From NCBI GenBank assembly GCA_038258425.1, contig JBBSPV010000017.1, positions 7,062 through 71,061 of the forward strand: a stretch of DNA of 64,000 bases. Reading direction: 5' to 3'. Positions within the stretch are counted from its first letter, which is position 1. Each line of letters starts with the position of its first letter. This DNA comes from DATLGB01 sp038258425 (GTDB lineage: Bacteria; Actinomycetota; Thermoleophilia; Solirubrobacterales; Solirubrobacteraceae). Below the pieces are notes generated by a model. The model had not been told where the DNA came from, made no database searches, and worked only from the letters and a program-made list of their open reading frames with translations. A program made the position numbers and the translations under genes. Positions 42,455 to 51,165 of this stretch are shown in pieces.

Positions 42455-43750
42455 CTACCCCGACAGGGCGCCGCGGAAGGCCTCGATCGCGCGCCGGCGC
42501 TCCGCCGCGTGGTCGACCATCGGCGCGGGATAGGCGCCGGGGTCGGTGGCGAGCTCGGGCACCCAGCGCCCGACGTAGCGCCCGTCGGGGTCGAAGCGCT
42601 CCTGCTGGCGGGCCGGGCTGAAGACGCGCGTGTAGTCGTGCGGGTCGGTGCCCGTGCCCGCCGTCCACTGCCAGCCGCCGTTGTTGGACGCGACGTCGCC
42701 GTCGATCAGGTGCCGCATGAAGTGCCGCTCGCCCAGGCGCCAGTCCAGGTGCAGGTCCTTCGTCAGGAAGGACGCCACGATCATGCGGGCCCGGTTGTGC
42801 AGCCAGCCGCAGGCCAGCAGCTGGCGCATCCCGGCGTCGACGACCGGAAAGCCCGTCCGGCCGCGCTGCCAGGCCTCGAACGCCGCGGGGTCCGTGCGCC
42901 AGGGGAGGTCGTCCAGCTCCGGGCGGAAGGCGTGGCGGACCACGTGCGGGTGGTGGACGAGCACGGAGGCGTAGAAGTCGCGCCAGGCCAGCTCGGCGCG
43001 CCACTTCGCCGGCCCGCGGCCCTCGAGGGCGGCCGCGCGGCGCTCGGCGAGCAGCGGCGAGAGCGTGCCGAAGTGCAGGTCCTGGCTCAGCCGGGACGTC
43101 GGGTCGGCGAGCACGCCCCGGCGGGTCGCGTAGCGGTGCACGCCGCCGTCCGCGCCCAGCCAGGCCTCCAGGCGCCCGAGCGCCGCCGCCTCGCCGGGCT
43201 CCGGCCGGTCCTCCAGCGCGGGCGCCTCGAGCCCGGGCAGGGGTTCGGAGTCCACCGCATCCGGCACGGGTACGGTCGCCGGTCCGTCGAGGAGCTCCCG
43301 GCGCGGCTGGCGCTCCCACGCGCGCCGGAACGGACTGAAGACCCGCGGCGGGCCGAGCGCGCCGAGCCGGCCGGCGAACAGGCCCGGCCCGAGGCGCAGC
43401 TCCACCCGGGCCGCGACCCGCGCGTCGCGCGCGCGGGCGAACGGGGACGCGTCGCCGGCGGCGTAGACGGCGTCGGCGCCCGCCTCGGCGGCGACGGCGG
43501 GGACGACCTCCTCCGGCCTGCCCGTGCGCACGACGAGGCGCCCGCCGCGCGAGCACAGGCCCGCGTCGAGCGCCGCGAGGCAGTCGAGCATGTAGCGCGT
43601 GCGGTTCGCCGAGGCGAAGCGCCCGCGCCGCAGGCGGGGGTCGAGCACGAACAACGGCACGACCGCGTCGTGCGCCGCCAGGGCGGCGGCGAGCGGCGGG
43701 TGGTCGTGCAGCCGCAGGTCGCGGCGCAGCCAGACGACGCCGGTGCTCAC
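42455..43750 (-). CDS. phr: Deoxyribodipyrimidine photolyase
   Basis: 431 residues, CPD photolyase class I size. STGVVWLRRDLRLHDHPPL begins the antenna-binding domain; the FAD-binding C-terminal half has WRAELAWRDFYASVL, GRTGFPVVDAGMRQLLACGWLHNRARMIVASFLTKDL, DVASNNGGWQWTAGTGTD and PYTRVF-like DYTRVFSP. The Trp-triad/Asn for FAD is in GWLHNRARM. It repairs cyclobutane dimers with blue light. GTG 43750 is preferred over ATG 43762, whose CATG coincides with the start of the divergent ligase. Confidence 0.93.
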   Translation of the reverse strand: MSTGVVWLRRDLRLHDHPPLAAALAAHDAVVPLFVLDPRLRRGRFASANRTRYMLDCLAALDAGLCSRGGRLVVRTGRPEEVVPAVAAEAGADAVYAAGDASPFARARDARVAARVELRLGPGLFAGRLGALGPPRVFSPFRRAWERQPRRELLDGPATVPVPDAVDSEPLPGLEAPALEDRPEPGEAAALGRLEAWLGADGGVHRYATRRGVLADPTSRLSQDLHFGTLSPLLAERRAAALEGRGPAKWRAELAWRDFYASVLVHHPHVVRHAFRPELDDLPWRTDPAAFEAWQRGRTGFPVVDAGMRQLLACGWLHNRARMIVASFLTKDLHLDWRLGERHFMRHLIDGDVASNNGGWQWTAGTGTDPHDYTRVFSPARQQERFDPDGRYVGRWVPELATDPGAYPAPMVDHAAERRRAIEAFRGALSG

Positions 43751-43760
43751 GAGCCGTAGC

Positions 43761-45698
43761 ATGCCCGACGTGCCAAGCGATCCCGCGCCAGTTCTCTGGC
43801 AACCGTCGGAGGACCTCGTCGAGTCCGCCAACGTCACGCGCTTCATGCGCTGGCTCGAGCTCGGACACGAGACCTACGAGGAGCTGTGGCAGTGGTCCGT
43901 CGACGACCTCGAGGCGTTCTGGTCATCGATCTGGCGCTTCTTCGACGTCCAGGCCGACGCGGCGCCGATCCGGGTGCTCGGGGACCGCTCCATGCCGGGC
44001 ACGGAGTGGTTCGAGGGCGTCGAGCTCTCCTACCCGGAGCACGTGTTCCGCGGCCGGGACGCCGACGAGGTCGCGCTGCTGTTCGACTCGGAGTCCCATG
44101 GCGCGGGGGAGTGGACGTGGGGAGAGCTGCGCGCCCACACGGCACGGGTCCGTGCCGCGCTGCGCGGGCTCGGCGTCGAGGCGGGCGACCGCGTCGTCGC
44201 TTACCTGCCCAACCTGCCGGAGACGATCGCGGCCTTCCTCGCCACGGCGTCGCTCGGCGCCGTCTGGTCGAGCTGCTCGCCGGACTTCGGGGCGCGCTCG
44301 GTGATCGACCGCTTCCAGCAGATCGAGCCGAAGGTCCTGCTCGCGGTGAAGTCCTACGCCTACGGCGGCAAGACGTTCGACACGACGGAGACCGTCGAGC
44401 GCCTCGAGCGGGAGATCACGACGCTCGAGCACACGGAGGTGCTCGGCGACGGTTGGTTTCATGAGGCGCCGGAGGAGGAGCTCGAGTTCGAGCGCCTGCC
44501 CTTCGACCACCCGCTGTGGGTCCTGTACTCCTCGGGCACCACCGGCCTGCCCAAGGGCATCGTGCACGGGCACGGCGGGATGCTGCTCGAGCACCTCAAG
44601 AAGCTCCATCTGCACCTCGACGCGCGCGACGGCGACCGGGTGTTCTGGTTCACCACCACGGGCTGGATGATGTGGAACTTCCTGGCCGGGGTGCTGCTGA
44701 CGCCGGCGGCGATCGTGCTCTACGACGGCAACCCTGGCTACCCGGACCTCGGCCGTCTGTGGGACCTCGCCGAGTGCACCCGGATGACGTGCTTCGGGAC
44801 GAGCGCCGCCTACCTGCACGCCTGCATGAAGGGCGAGGTGCACCCCGCCGAGGGCCGCGACCTCTCCGCGCTGCGGGCCGTCGGCTCGACGGGCTCGCCG
44901 CTGTCGCCCGAGGGCTTCGAATGGGTCTACGAGGAGCTCGGCGAGGACACGTGGCTGTTCTCGACGTCCGGCGGCACGGACGTGTGCACGGCCTTCGTCG
45001 GCGGCACGCCGATCAAGCCCGTGCGCCGCGGTGAGCTGCAGTGCCGGGCGCTCGGCGCGAAGGTCGAGGCCTACGACGAGGACGGCGAGCCCGTCGTCGA
45101 CGAGGTCGGCGAGCTCGTGATCACCGAGCCGCTGCCCTCCATGCCGTTGTTCCTGTGGGGCGACGAGGACGGCTCGCGGCTGCGGGAGTCCTACTTCGAC
45201 ACCTACCCGGGCGTCTGGCGCCACGGCGACTGGATCCGCATGACGCCCGAGGGCGGGGCGGTGATCTCCGGCCGCTCGGACTCAACGATCAACCGCGGCG
45301 GCATCCGCATGGGGACCGCCGAGATCTACGCCGCCGTGCTCGCGGAGGACGCCATCGCCGACGCGCTGGTGGTCGACGTGCCGCCGCGCGATGGCACGGG
45401 CGACGCGTGGATGCCGCTCTTCGTCGTCACGGCCGAGGGCACCGAGCTCACCGACGAGGTGGTGGACGCGCTGCGCAGGCGGATCCGCTCCGAGTGCTCG
45501 CCGCGGCACGTGCCGGACGAGGTCATCGCGGTCGACGCCGTGCCCCGGACGCTGTCGGGCAAGGTGCTCGAGGTGCCGGTCAAGAAGGTGCTCATGGGCG
45601 GCGACCCGGAGAAGGCGGCGAGCCGCGACAGCCTCGCCGACCCGGAGGCCTACGACTGGTTCGTGGCCTTCGCGCGCGAGCGCGCCGGCGACGCCTGA
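43761..45698 (+). CDS. Acetoacetyl-CoA synthetase
   Basis: 645 residues, ANL-superfamily acyl-CoA ligase of the acetoacetate-CoA ligase length. N-terminal VLWQPSEDLVESANVTRFMRWLE and WFEGVELSYPEHVFRG, AMP-binding YSSGTTGLPKGIVHGHGG, GNPGYPDLGRLWDLAE and the C-terminal GRSDSTINRGGIRMGTAEIY, catalytic Lys in LSGKVLEVPVKK. It activates acetoacetate with ATP. It links ketone or PHB breakdown with acetoacetyl-CoA, the EMC entry compound (inference from ccr being in the window). Its last 49 bp overlap the convergent gene. Confidence 0.9.
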   Translation: MPDVPSDPAPVLWQPSEDLVESANVTRFMRWLELGHETYEELWQWSVDDLEAFWSSIWRFFDVQADAAPIRVLGDRSMPGTEWFEGVELSYPEHVFRGRDADEVALLFDSESHGAGEWTWGELRAHTARVRAALRGLGVEAGDRVVAYLPNLPETIAAFLATASLGAVWSSCSPDFGARSVIDRFQQIEPKVLLAVKSYAYGGKTFDTTETVERLEREITTLEHTEVLGDGWFHEAPEEELEFERLPFDHPLWVLYSSGTTGLPKGIVHGHGGMLLEHLKKLHLHLDARDGDRVFWFTTTGWMMWNFLAGVLLTPAAIVLYDGNPGYPDLGRLWDLAECTRMTCFGTSAAYLHACMKGEVHPAEGRDLSALRAVGSTGSPLSPEGFEWVYEELGEDTWLFSTSGGTDVCTAFVGGTPIKPVRRGELQCRALGAKVEAYDEDGEPVVDEVGELVITEPLPSMPLFLWGDEDGSRLRESYFDTYPGVWRHGDWIRMTPEGGAVISGRSDSTINRGGIRMGTAEIYAAVLAEDAIADALVVDVPPRDGTGDAWMPLFVVTAEGTELTDEVVDALRRRIRSECSPRHVPDEVIAVDAVPRTLSGKVLEVPVKKVLMGGDPEKAASRDSLADPEAYDWFVAFARERAGDA

Positions 45699-46702
45699 GG
45701 CGGCGCGAGCTCGAGCCGCTCGAGCCCGTCGAGCGCCGCGTGGTAGACGGCCTCCGCGGCGGCCTCGTCGGCGGGGGCCTCGCGGGCCGTGCGCAGCGCG
45801 ACGGCGGGCCGCCGCCGGCGTGTCCGGGCCCGCACCCGGCGGCCGACCGGGGCGAACGCGCGCACGAGCTGGACCTGGCGCGACGCCCACACCGGCCCGC
45901 CGGCGCCGCACGGACCGAGCTCGAGCAGGACGCTGCGGGCGGGGTCCGGACGCCGTCCGCGCAGCCAGGCCGCGAGTCCGAGCGGCGGCAGCTCGCCCGC
46001 TCCGGCGAGCACGAGGCCCGGCGAGAGCCCGGCCGGGCCGGCTTCCAGCAGCTCGTCGTGCAGCGCGAGGGCGACGGCGACCGCGGCGGCCTCCGGCCCG
46101 CCCGCCGACGGCGCCGAGAGCGCGACGTCGGCCGCGAGCCCCGCGGCGAGCAGGAGCAGGAGCGTCGGGGGGAGGGCGAGGACGCCGAGCCAGCCGGCGT
46201 CCGCCCCGTCCACGCGCGCGGCGGCGAGCGCCGTCACGCCGGCGAGCGCGGCGAGCACCCAGCCGCGCCGGTGGCGGCCGTCGCACCGCAGGAGGCCGCG
46301 CCGGGAGACATCGGTCGCCGCGGTGACCCACAGGGCGACGGCCGCCGGCGCGGGCGGCTCGACGACGACGACCTGCGTCGCGCGGCGCGGCAGTAGCCGC
46401 AGCAGCAGGCCGCCGCCACCCGCGAGCTCGAGGCCGTAGGAGACGAGCGCCACGGCGGCCAGGACGAGCGCCACGACGGGCTCGGTGAGGGCCACGAGGC
46501 TCGTGGCCACGCCGAGCGCGGCGTGCGCCGCGAGCGACCACGCCCACTGCGGACGGACCCACACGGTCTGCACGAGCGCCGCGTGGCCACGCGTCCGCAG
46601 GTCGGCGTGCAGCCAGGCGGCCGCCCGCCGCTCCGCATCCGTGCCGGCTGCCCGGCCGGTGAACGCGGAGAGCTCCGCCGTCACCTCCGCGAGCGCGCCC
46701 AC
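45650..46702 (-). CDS. Membrane protein with degenerate M28-peptidase-like region
   Basis: 350 residues. The start VTAELSAFTGRAAGTDAERRAAAWLHADLRTRG resembles the N-terminus of M28 aminopeptidases. Hydrophobic segments at about 55-105 and 145-190 suggest four membrane helices. The later LHDELLEAGPAGLSPGLVLAGAG and RSVLLELGPCGAGG follow an M28-like fold, but the zinc-ligand His/Asp/Glu set is not visible. Probably a non-catalytic relative. It overlaps the convergent acetoacetyl-CoA synthetase by 49 bp at its 3' end, which is unusual here. Confidence 0.6.
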   Translation of the reverse strand: MGALAEVTAELSAFTGRAAGTDAERRAAAWLHADLRTRGHAALVQTVWVRPQWAWSLAAHAALGVATSLVALTEPVVALVLAAVALVSYGLELAGGGGLLLRLLPRRATQVVVVEPPAPAAVALWVTAATDVSRRGLLRCDGRHRRGWVLAALAGVTALAAARVDGADAGWLGVLALPPTLLLLLAAGLAADVALSAPSAGGPEAAAVAVALALHDELLEAGPAGLSPGLVLAGAGELPPLGLAAWLRGRRPDPARSVLLELGPCGAGGPVWASRQVQLVRAFAPVGRRVRARTRRRRPAVALRTAREAPADEAAAEAVYHAALDGLERLELAPPQASPARSRAKATNQS

Positions 46703-46718
46703 CCCGGCATCTTCGCAG

Positions 46719-46724
46719 TAGGGT
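46719..46724 (+). promoter_or_regulatory. -10 element of the amidase gene
   Basis: TAGGGT ends 10 nt before the ATG at 46735. Confidence 0.4.
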
Positions 46725-46734
46725 CCCGCCGAAG

Positions 46735-48096
46735 ATGCCCGAGCCCGACGAGATCGCCTTCGCGGGCGTCGCCGCGCAGGCCGACCTGGTGCGGGCGGGC
46801 GAGCTGTCCTCGCGCGAGCTGACGGAGCTCGTGCTGGAGCGGATCGGTCGCCTGGACCCCGAGCTGCGGGCCTTCCGGGCCGTGTGGGCCGACGCGGCGC
46901 TGACCGCGGCCGACCAGGCCGACGCCCGCCGGCGCGGCGGCGATGACCGGCCGCTGCTCGGCGTCCCGCTCGCGATCAAGGACGACATGGACGTCCGCGG
47001 CCAGGTGACGGGCATGGGCTCGATCGCCCAGCGCACGCCGGCGGCGGCCGACGCCGAGCTCGTCCGCCGGCTGCGCGACGCCGGCGCGGTGCTCGTGGGC
47101 AAGACGAACGTTCCCGAGCTCATGACCATGCCGGCCACGGAGACCACCTGGTACGGCGCCACCCACAACCCCTGGGATCCCGACCGCACCCCCGGCGGCT
47201 CCAGCGGCGGCAGTGGCGCCGCGGTCGCCGCCGGTCTCGTGGCCGGGGCCACCGCCTCCGATGGCGCGGGCTCGATCCGCATCCCGGCCTGCTGCTGCGG
47301 CCTCGTCGGGCTCAAGCCGACCGCGGGCCGGGTCCCGACGCCGCCGCACTGGGGCGGCCTCTCGACCTACGGCTTCCTCGCCCGCCGTACCGCCGACGTC
47401 GCGCTCCTGCACGCCGTCGCCGACGACCGCTGGGCTGCGGCCGACCCGCCCGGGCGGCTGCGCATCGCCGTCGCCATCAACGTCCCCCTCGGCGCGCGCA
47501 AGGGCCCAGACGCGGCGGTGCTCGATGGCGTCGAGTCGGTCGGCGCCGCGTTGCGCGACCTCGGCCACGAGACCTTCGAGGCGCCGCTGGACTTCGGCCG
47601 TAGCGGCCTGCGCGTGATCGCCCGCTTCCTGCGCGGCATCCACGACTCGGCCGCCGAGGTCGAGCGGCCCGATCGCCTCGGCGCCCGCGTCCGGGGCCTC
47701 GCGCGGATGGGCGGTCTCATCCCCGCCGGCGTGGTGGCACGCGCCCGCGCCGCGGCCGAGGGCGACCGCGCGCGCCTCGGGGCGATCTACGGCCGCGCGG
47801 ACGTCGTGCTCACCCCGGTCATCAACGAGCTGCCGATGCGCATCGGCCGCCTCGAGGGCATGGGCGCCCAGCGCGCGCTCGACGCGATCCTCGCACACGC
47901 CCCGCTGCCCTCGGCGTCCAACCACACGGGCGAGCCGGCCATCGCGGTTCCGGCCCCGGCCACCGCCGGCGGCGTCCCGCTCGGTGTCCAGCTGCTCGGC
48001 CCGCGCGACGCGGACGCCCGGCTGCTCGCCCTCGCCGCCCAGCTCGAGGGCGCCGTCGGGTGGGCGGACCGCATCCCCTCCGGGTTCGCCGGGTAA
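46735..48096 (+). CDS. Amidase (amidase-signature family)
   Basis: 453 residues. The Ser-cisSer-Lys triad is present: Lys82 in AIKDD, GGSSGGS (154-160) and nucleophile Ser180 in DGAGSIRIPA. C-terminal TGEPAIAVPAPATAGGVPLGVQLLG completes the signature. Hydrolyses an amide; GatA of the tRNA amidotransferase is excluded because no GatB/GatC neighbours are seen and the GatA-specific segments are absent. Substrate unknown. The next gene starts 38 bp later on the same strand. Confidence 0.9.
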   Translation: MPEPDEIAFAGVAAQADLVRAGELSSRELTELVLERIGRLDPELRAFRAVWADAALTAADQADARRRGGDDRPLLGVPLAIKDDMDVRGQVTGMGSIAQRTPAAADAELVRRLRDAGAVLVGKTNVPELMTMPATETTWYGATHNPWDPDRTPGGSSGGSGAAVAAGLVAGATASDGAGSIRIPACCCGLVGLKPTAGRVPTPPHWGGLSTYGFLARRTADVALLHAVADDRWAAADPPGRLRIAVAINVPLGARKGPDAAVLDGVESVGAALRDLGHETFEAPLDFGRSGLRVIARFLRGIHDSAAEVERPDRLGARVRGLARMGGLIPAGVVARARAAAEGDRARLGAIYGRADVVLTPVINELPMRIGRLEGMGAQRALDAILAHAPLPSASNHTGEPAIAVPAPATAGGVPLGVQLLGPRDADARLLALAAQLEGAVGWADRIPSGFAG

Positions 48097-48134
48097 CTCG
48101 ACTCCGTGCCGCACCCGAGGAGAGGACGCCCCGA

Positions 48135-49646
48135 ATGAACCTGGCCGAGGTCATGACCCGAAGCGCCGAGCGCTTCCCGGACCGCCCCGCGATCAAGCTC
48201 GACGACACGGTGATGGACTACCGGTTCCTCGACGGCGCGACGGCGCACATCGCCGGGCTGCTCAAGAGCAAGGGGTTCGAGGTCGGCGACCGGGTCGGGC
48301 TCATGCTCCCCAACGTCCCGTACTTCCCCGTCATCTACTACGGGATCCTGCGCGCGGGCGGCGTCGTCGTCCCGATGAACCCGCTGCTCAAGAGCCGCGA
48401 GGTCGCGTTCTACGTGCGCGATCCCGGGGCGCGCATCCTGTTCGCGTGGCACGGCTTCGAGGAGCCGGCCCGCGCGGGCGCCGAGCAGGAGGGGGCCGAG
48501 CTGATCCTCGTCGAGCCGGGCGCGTTCGAGGAGATCGTGGGCGCCGCCGAGCCGGACACGACGGTCGTCGACCGTGATCCTTCCGACACGGCGGTCCTGC
48601 TCTACACGTCGGGCACGACGGGCACGCCGAAGGGCGCCGAGCTCACGCACTCCAACATGACGTCCAACACGGAGGTCTCGCGCGGCCTCTACGACGTCAA
48701 CGAGGAGGACGTCCTGCTCGGGGCGCTGCCGCTCTTCCACGCCTTCGGCCAGACGTGCGGCATGAACGCGGCGATGGCCTCGGGCGGGCTACTGACGCTC
48801 ATCCCGCGCTTCGACCCCGCCAAGGCGCTCGAGATCCTCCAGCGCGACAGGTGCACGATCTTCCTCGGCGTGCCGACGATGTACTCGGCGCTGCTGCACG
48901 CGGACGACCGCGACAGCTACGACACGTCGAGCCTGCGGGTCTGCGGCTCGGGCGGCTCCGCGCTGCCCGGCGAGGTGCTGCGCGAGTTCGAGGAGACCTT
49001 CGAGATCGACCTGCTCGAGGGCTACGGGCTGTCGGAGACCTCGCCGGTCGCCTCCTTCAACCAGCTCAAGGTCGGGAAGAAGGCCGGGTCGATCGGCACC
49101 CCGGTGGACGGCTGCGAGATGAAGCTCGTCGACGACGACGGCCACGACGTCGGCGAGGGCGAGGTGGGGGAGATCGCCATCAGGGGCGACAACGTCATGA
49201 AGGGCTACTGGGGCCGCCCGGACGCCACGGAGGAGGCCATCCGCGACGGCTGGTTCCACACGGGCGACATGGCCAAGGTCGACGAGGACGGGTTCTTCTT
49301 CATCGTCGATCGCAAGAAGGAGCTGATCATCCGCGGCGGCTACAACGTCTACCCGCGCGAGATCGAGGAGGTCATCTACGAGCACCCGGCGGTCCGCGAG
49401 GCCGCCGTCGTCGCCGTGCCGCACGACGAGCTCGGCGAGGAGATCGGGGCCGCCGTCGCGCTCAAGGACGGCGAGGACGTCTCGGCCGACGAGCTCAAGG
49501 CCTACGTCAAGGAGCAGGTCGCCGCCTACAAGTACCCGCGCCAGGTCTGGTTCGTCGACGAGCTCCCCAAGGGCCCGACGGGCAAGATCCTCAAGCGCGA
49601 GATCGACGTGCCCGGTGGGGATCAGGCCGAGGTGCAGTCGTCCTAG
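48135..49646 (+). CDS. fadD: Long-chain acyl-CoA ligase (FadD-type)
   Basis: 503 residues, ANL family. MNLAEVMTRSAERFPDRPAI, the AMP-binding YTSGTTGTPKGAELTH (about 155-170), LEGYGLSETSP, GEIAIRGDNVMKGYW, WFHTGDMAKVDEDGFFFIVDRKKELIIRGGYNVYP and catalytic Lys in GPTGKILKRE. Activates fatty acids to CoA thioesters at the membrane. A Shine-Dalgarno GAGGAGAGG lies 10 nt upstream of the ATG. Chain-length preference cannot be read. Confidence 0.92.
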   Translation: MNLAEVMTRSAERFPDRPAIKLDDTVMDYRFLDGATAHIAGLLKSKGFEVGDRVGLMLPNVPYFPVIYYGILRAGGVVVPMNPLLKSREVAFYVRDPGARILFAWHGFEEPARAGAEQEGAELILVEPGAFEEIVGAAEPDTTVVDRDPSDTAVLLYTSGTTGTPKGAELTHSNMTSNTEVSRGLYDVNEEDVLLGALPLFHAFGQTCGMNAAMASGGLLTLIPRFDPAKALEILQRDRCTIFLGVPTMYSALLHADDRDSYDTSSLRVCGSGGSALPGEVLREFEETFEIDLLEGYGLSETSPVASFNQLKVGKKAGSIGTPVDGCEMKLVDDDGHDVGEGEVGEIAIRGDNVMKGYWGRPDATEEAIRDGWFHTGDMAKVDEDGFFFIVDRKKELIIRGGYNVYPREIEEVIYEHPAVREAAVVAVPHDELGEEIGAAVALKDGEDVSADELKAYVKEQVAAYKYPRQVWFVDELPKGPTGKILKREIDVPGGDQAEVQSS

Positions 49647-50416
49647 ACGACCTCGCTCTCGCGGAGGCGCTCGCGCGGGAGGCCGGGGGCCTGCTGCGCG
49701 AGCGCTTCGTCGCCGCCGACCGCGGCCTGGTCTCGGCCAAGAGCACGCCGACGGACCTCGTCTCGGAGTCCGACGTGGCGGCCGAGACGCTCATCCGCGG
49801 CCGGCTCGCCGCCGAGCGCCCCGACGACGGGGTGCTGGGCGAGGAGGGCGGGGAGCACACGGGCACGGGCGACCGGCACTGGGTCGTCGACCCGCTCGAC
49901 GGGACGATCAACTTCCTCTACGGCTTCCCGCAATGGGCGGTCAGCATCGCGCTGCAGGACGCCGACGGCGGCCTGGTGGGCGTCGTCTACGACCCGATGC
50001 GCGAGGAGCTGTGGTCGGGGCAGCGCGGCGGCCCCCCGACGCTCAACGGCGAGCCTGTGGCGCCGACCGGCGCCGACCGGCTCGACCGCGCGCTCGTGGC
50101 GACGGGCTTCGGCTACGACGCCGCCGTCCGGGACGTGCAGGGCGCCCACGTCGCGCGGCTGCTCTCGCGGGTGCGCGACATCCGCCGCGCAGGGGCGGCG
50201 GCGCTGGACCTGGCCTGGGTGGCCGGCGGCCGGGTGGACGCGTACTTCGAGCGCGGGGTCAAGCCGTGGGACACCGCGGCGGGCGTGCTGCTGTGCGAGC
50301 TCGCCGGCCTCGAGGTGCGGCGGCTGGAGCCCGATCCGCCGTCGGAGGCGGGCGTGCTCGCAGCGCCGAAGGCGCTCGCCGCCGAGCTCGTCGAGCTCGT
50401 CACCTCGGTGGCGTAG
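49637..50416 (+). CDS. Inositol monophosphatase-family protein, start codon unclear
   Basis: About 259 residues. Metal and catalytic motifs of the IMPase family are intact: EEGG (about 70), WVVDPLDGTINFLYG (DPLDGT), and VKPWDTAAGVLL (WD). Hydrolyses myo-inositol-1-phosphate or a related sugar phosphate with Mg2+. The conserved N-terminus LALAEALAREAGGLLRERF is immediately after the fadD stop, yet no ATG, GTG or TTG lies in this frame nearby; the frame runs back into fadD. A non-standard start (GTC/CTA region), coupling, or a small sequence error is possible; the given start is a guess. Confidence 0.8.
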   Translation, partial: VVLDDLALAEALAREAGGLLRERFVAADRGLVSAKSTPTDLVSESDVAAETLIRGRLAAERPDDGVLGEEGGEHTGTGDRHWVVDPLDGTINFLYGFPQWAVSIALQDADGGLVGVVYDPMREELWSGQRGGPPTLNGEPVAPTGADRLDRALVATGFGYDAAVRDVQGAHVARLLSRVRDIRRAGAAALDLAWVAGGRVDAYFERGVKPWDTAAGVLLCELAGLEVRRLEPDPPSEAGVLAAPKALAAELVELVTSVA

Positions 50417-50430
50417 CCGGCTACCCCATG

Positions 50431-50473
50431 GCGCGTCACCTTCCGCATGAAGGTCATGCGGAACGTGACGCGC
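50431..50473. terminator. Long near-perfect hairpin between convergent genes, probable bidirectional terminator
   Basis: Two 20-bp arms (50431-50450 and 50454-50473) with a 3-nt AGG loop match at 19 of 20 positions (one mismatch). It lies between the stop of the IMPase gene (50416) and covers the stop codon of the 170-residue gene (50454). No U-tract is seen. A bidirectional terminator is the simplest reading; a palindromic mobile remnant is another. Confidence 0.6.
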
Positions 50474-50966
50474 GATCGCCGAGCCGGTCGCGCTCGAGCG
50501 TCTGCGCACGCTCCAGCGCCTCCGCTGCAGCCCGTGCGAGGCCCGGGTCCGGCGGGTCGGCCTCCAGCGCCGCGGCGGCCGCCGCCTCGGCCTCGGCGAT
50601 CGCCGCCTCCACGTCGGCGTCCGCGCCGACGCCCGCCTCGATCCACGGCTCGCGGGCCGGGGCTGCGCCCGGCTGGCTGCGAACGGGCAGCTCCGCGGCG
50701 TGGCGCTCCTGGACCACGTGGAGTTCGGTCAGTCGCCGCAGCACCGCCTCCTCGGTCCGCGCGTCAAGGGTCGTGGCGTGCTCCTGCGCGACCCGGGCCA
50801 GCGGGCCGCTCGCGGGCATGCCGAGCTCGGCGAGCCCCTCCGCGAGCTCCAGGTCCTCCAGCGCGTGGGCGGCGAGGGCCCGCTTGCGCTCCAGCCGCGG
50901 CTCGGTCGCGACGGCGGCGAGCGCCTCACGCGCGAGCTCGCGCAACACGTCGCGGTAGGGGATCAC
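50454..50966 (-). CDS. Unknown Ala/Glu-rich protein
   Basis: 170 residues, unrecognised. The N-terminal half is helical and plausible as a folded domain (YRDVLRELAREALAAVAT, RALAAHALEDLELAEGLAELG), with LTELHVVQERHAAELPV in the middle; the C-terminal third is Ala/Glu/Asp low complexity (AAIAEAEAAAAAALEAD). Starts at GTG 50966 overlapping the stop of the truncated permease frame (GTGA). No membrane segments. Confidence 0.55.
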   Translation of the reverse strand: MIPYRDVLRELAREALAAVATEPRLERKRALAAHALEDLELAEGLAELGMPASGPLARVAQEHATTLDARTEEAVLRRLTELHVVQERHAAELPVRSQPGAAPAREPWIEAGVGADADVEAAIAEAEAAAAAALEADPPDPGLARAAAEALERAQTLERDRLGDRASRSA

Positions 50967-51160
50967 GCGAGCGTCCGCCGCCGCCCGGAGGCGAGCCAGT
51001 AGCGGATGGCGGCGGCCACGATGCACGTGCCGGTGCCCGCGGTCTCGAGCCCGCCGCCGTGGACGAGGAAGACCGAGGTCGTCGGGGAGATCGCCGCGAG
51101 CGCGATGGCAAGCACCCGGGACGGGCGCAGGCTCGGGTGCAGGACGGTCGGCTCGGCCAT
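50963..51160 (-). pseudogene. Truncated amino-acid permease (APC family) N-terminus
   Basis: 65 residues beginning MAEPTVLHPSLRPSRVLAI then AAISPTTSVFLVHGGGLETAGTG, which matches the first membrane segment of APC-type permeases (VxAISPTTSVFLVYGxGxxxAGTG pattern, from knowledge of the family). The frame then ends after RYWLASGRRRTLA. All other TMs are missing, so this is a 3'-deleted remnant rather than a working transporter. It begins only 5 bp after the odd tRNA on the same strand and is coupled to the 170-residue gene. A rearrangement at the tRNA could have cut it. Confidence 0.55.
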
Positions 51161-51165
51161 CGTCA

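Noticed and set aside
46735..48096. Amidase as GatA of the tRNA-dependent amidotransferase
   Set aside because: No gatB or gatC nearby and a stand-alone amidase-like C-terminus.
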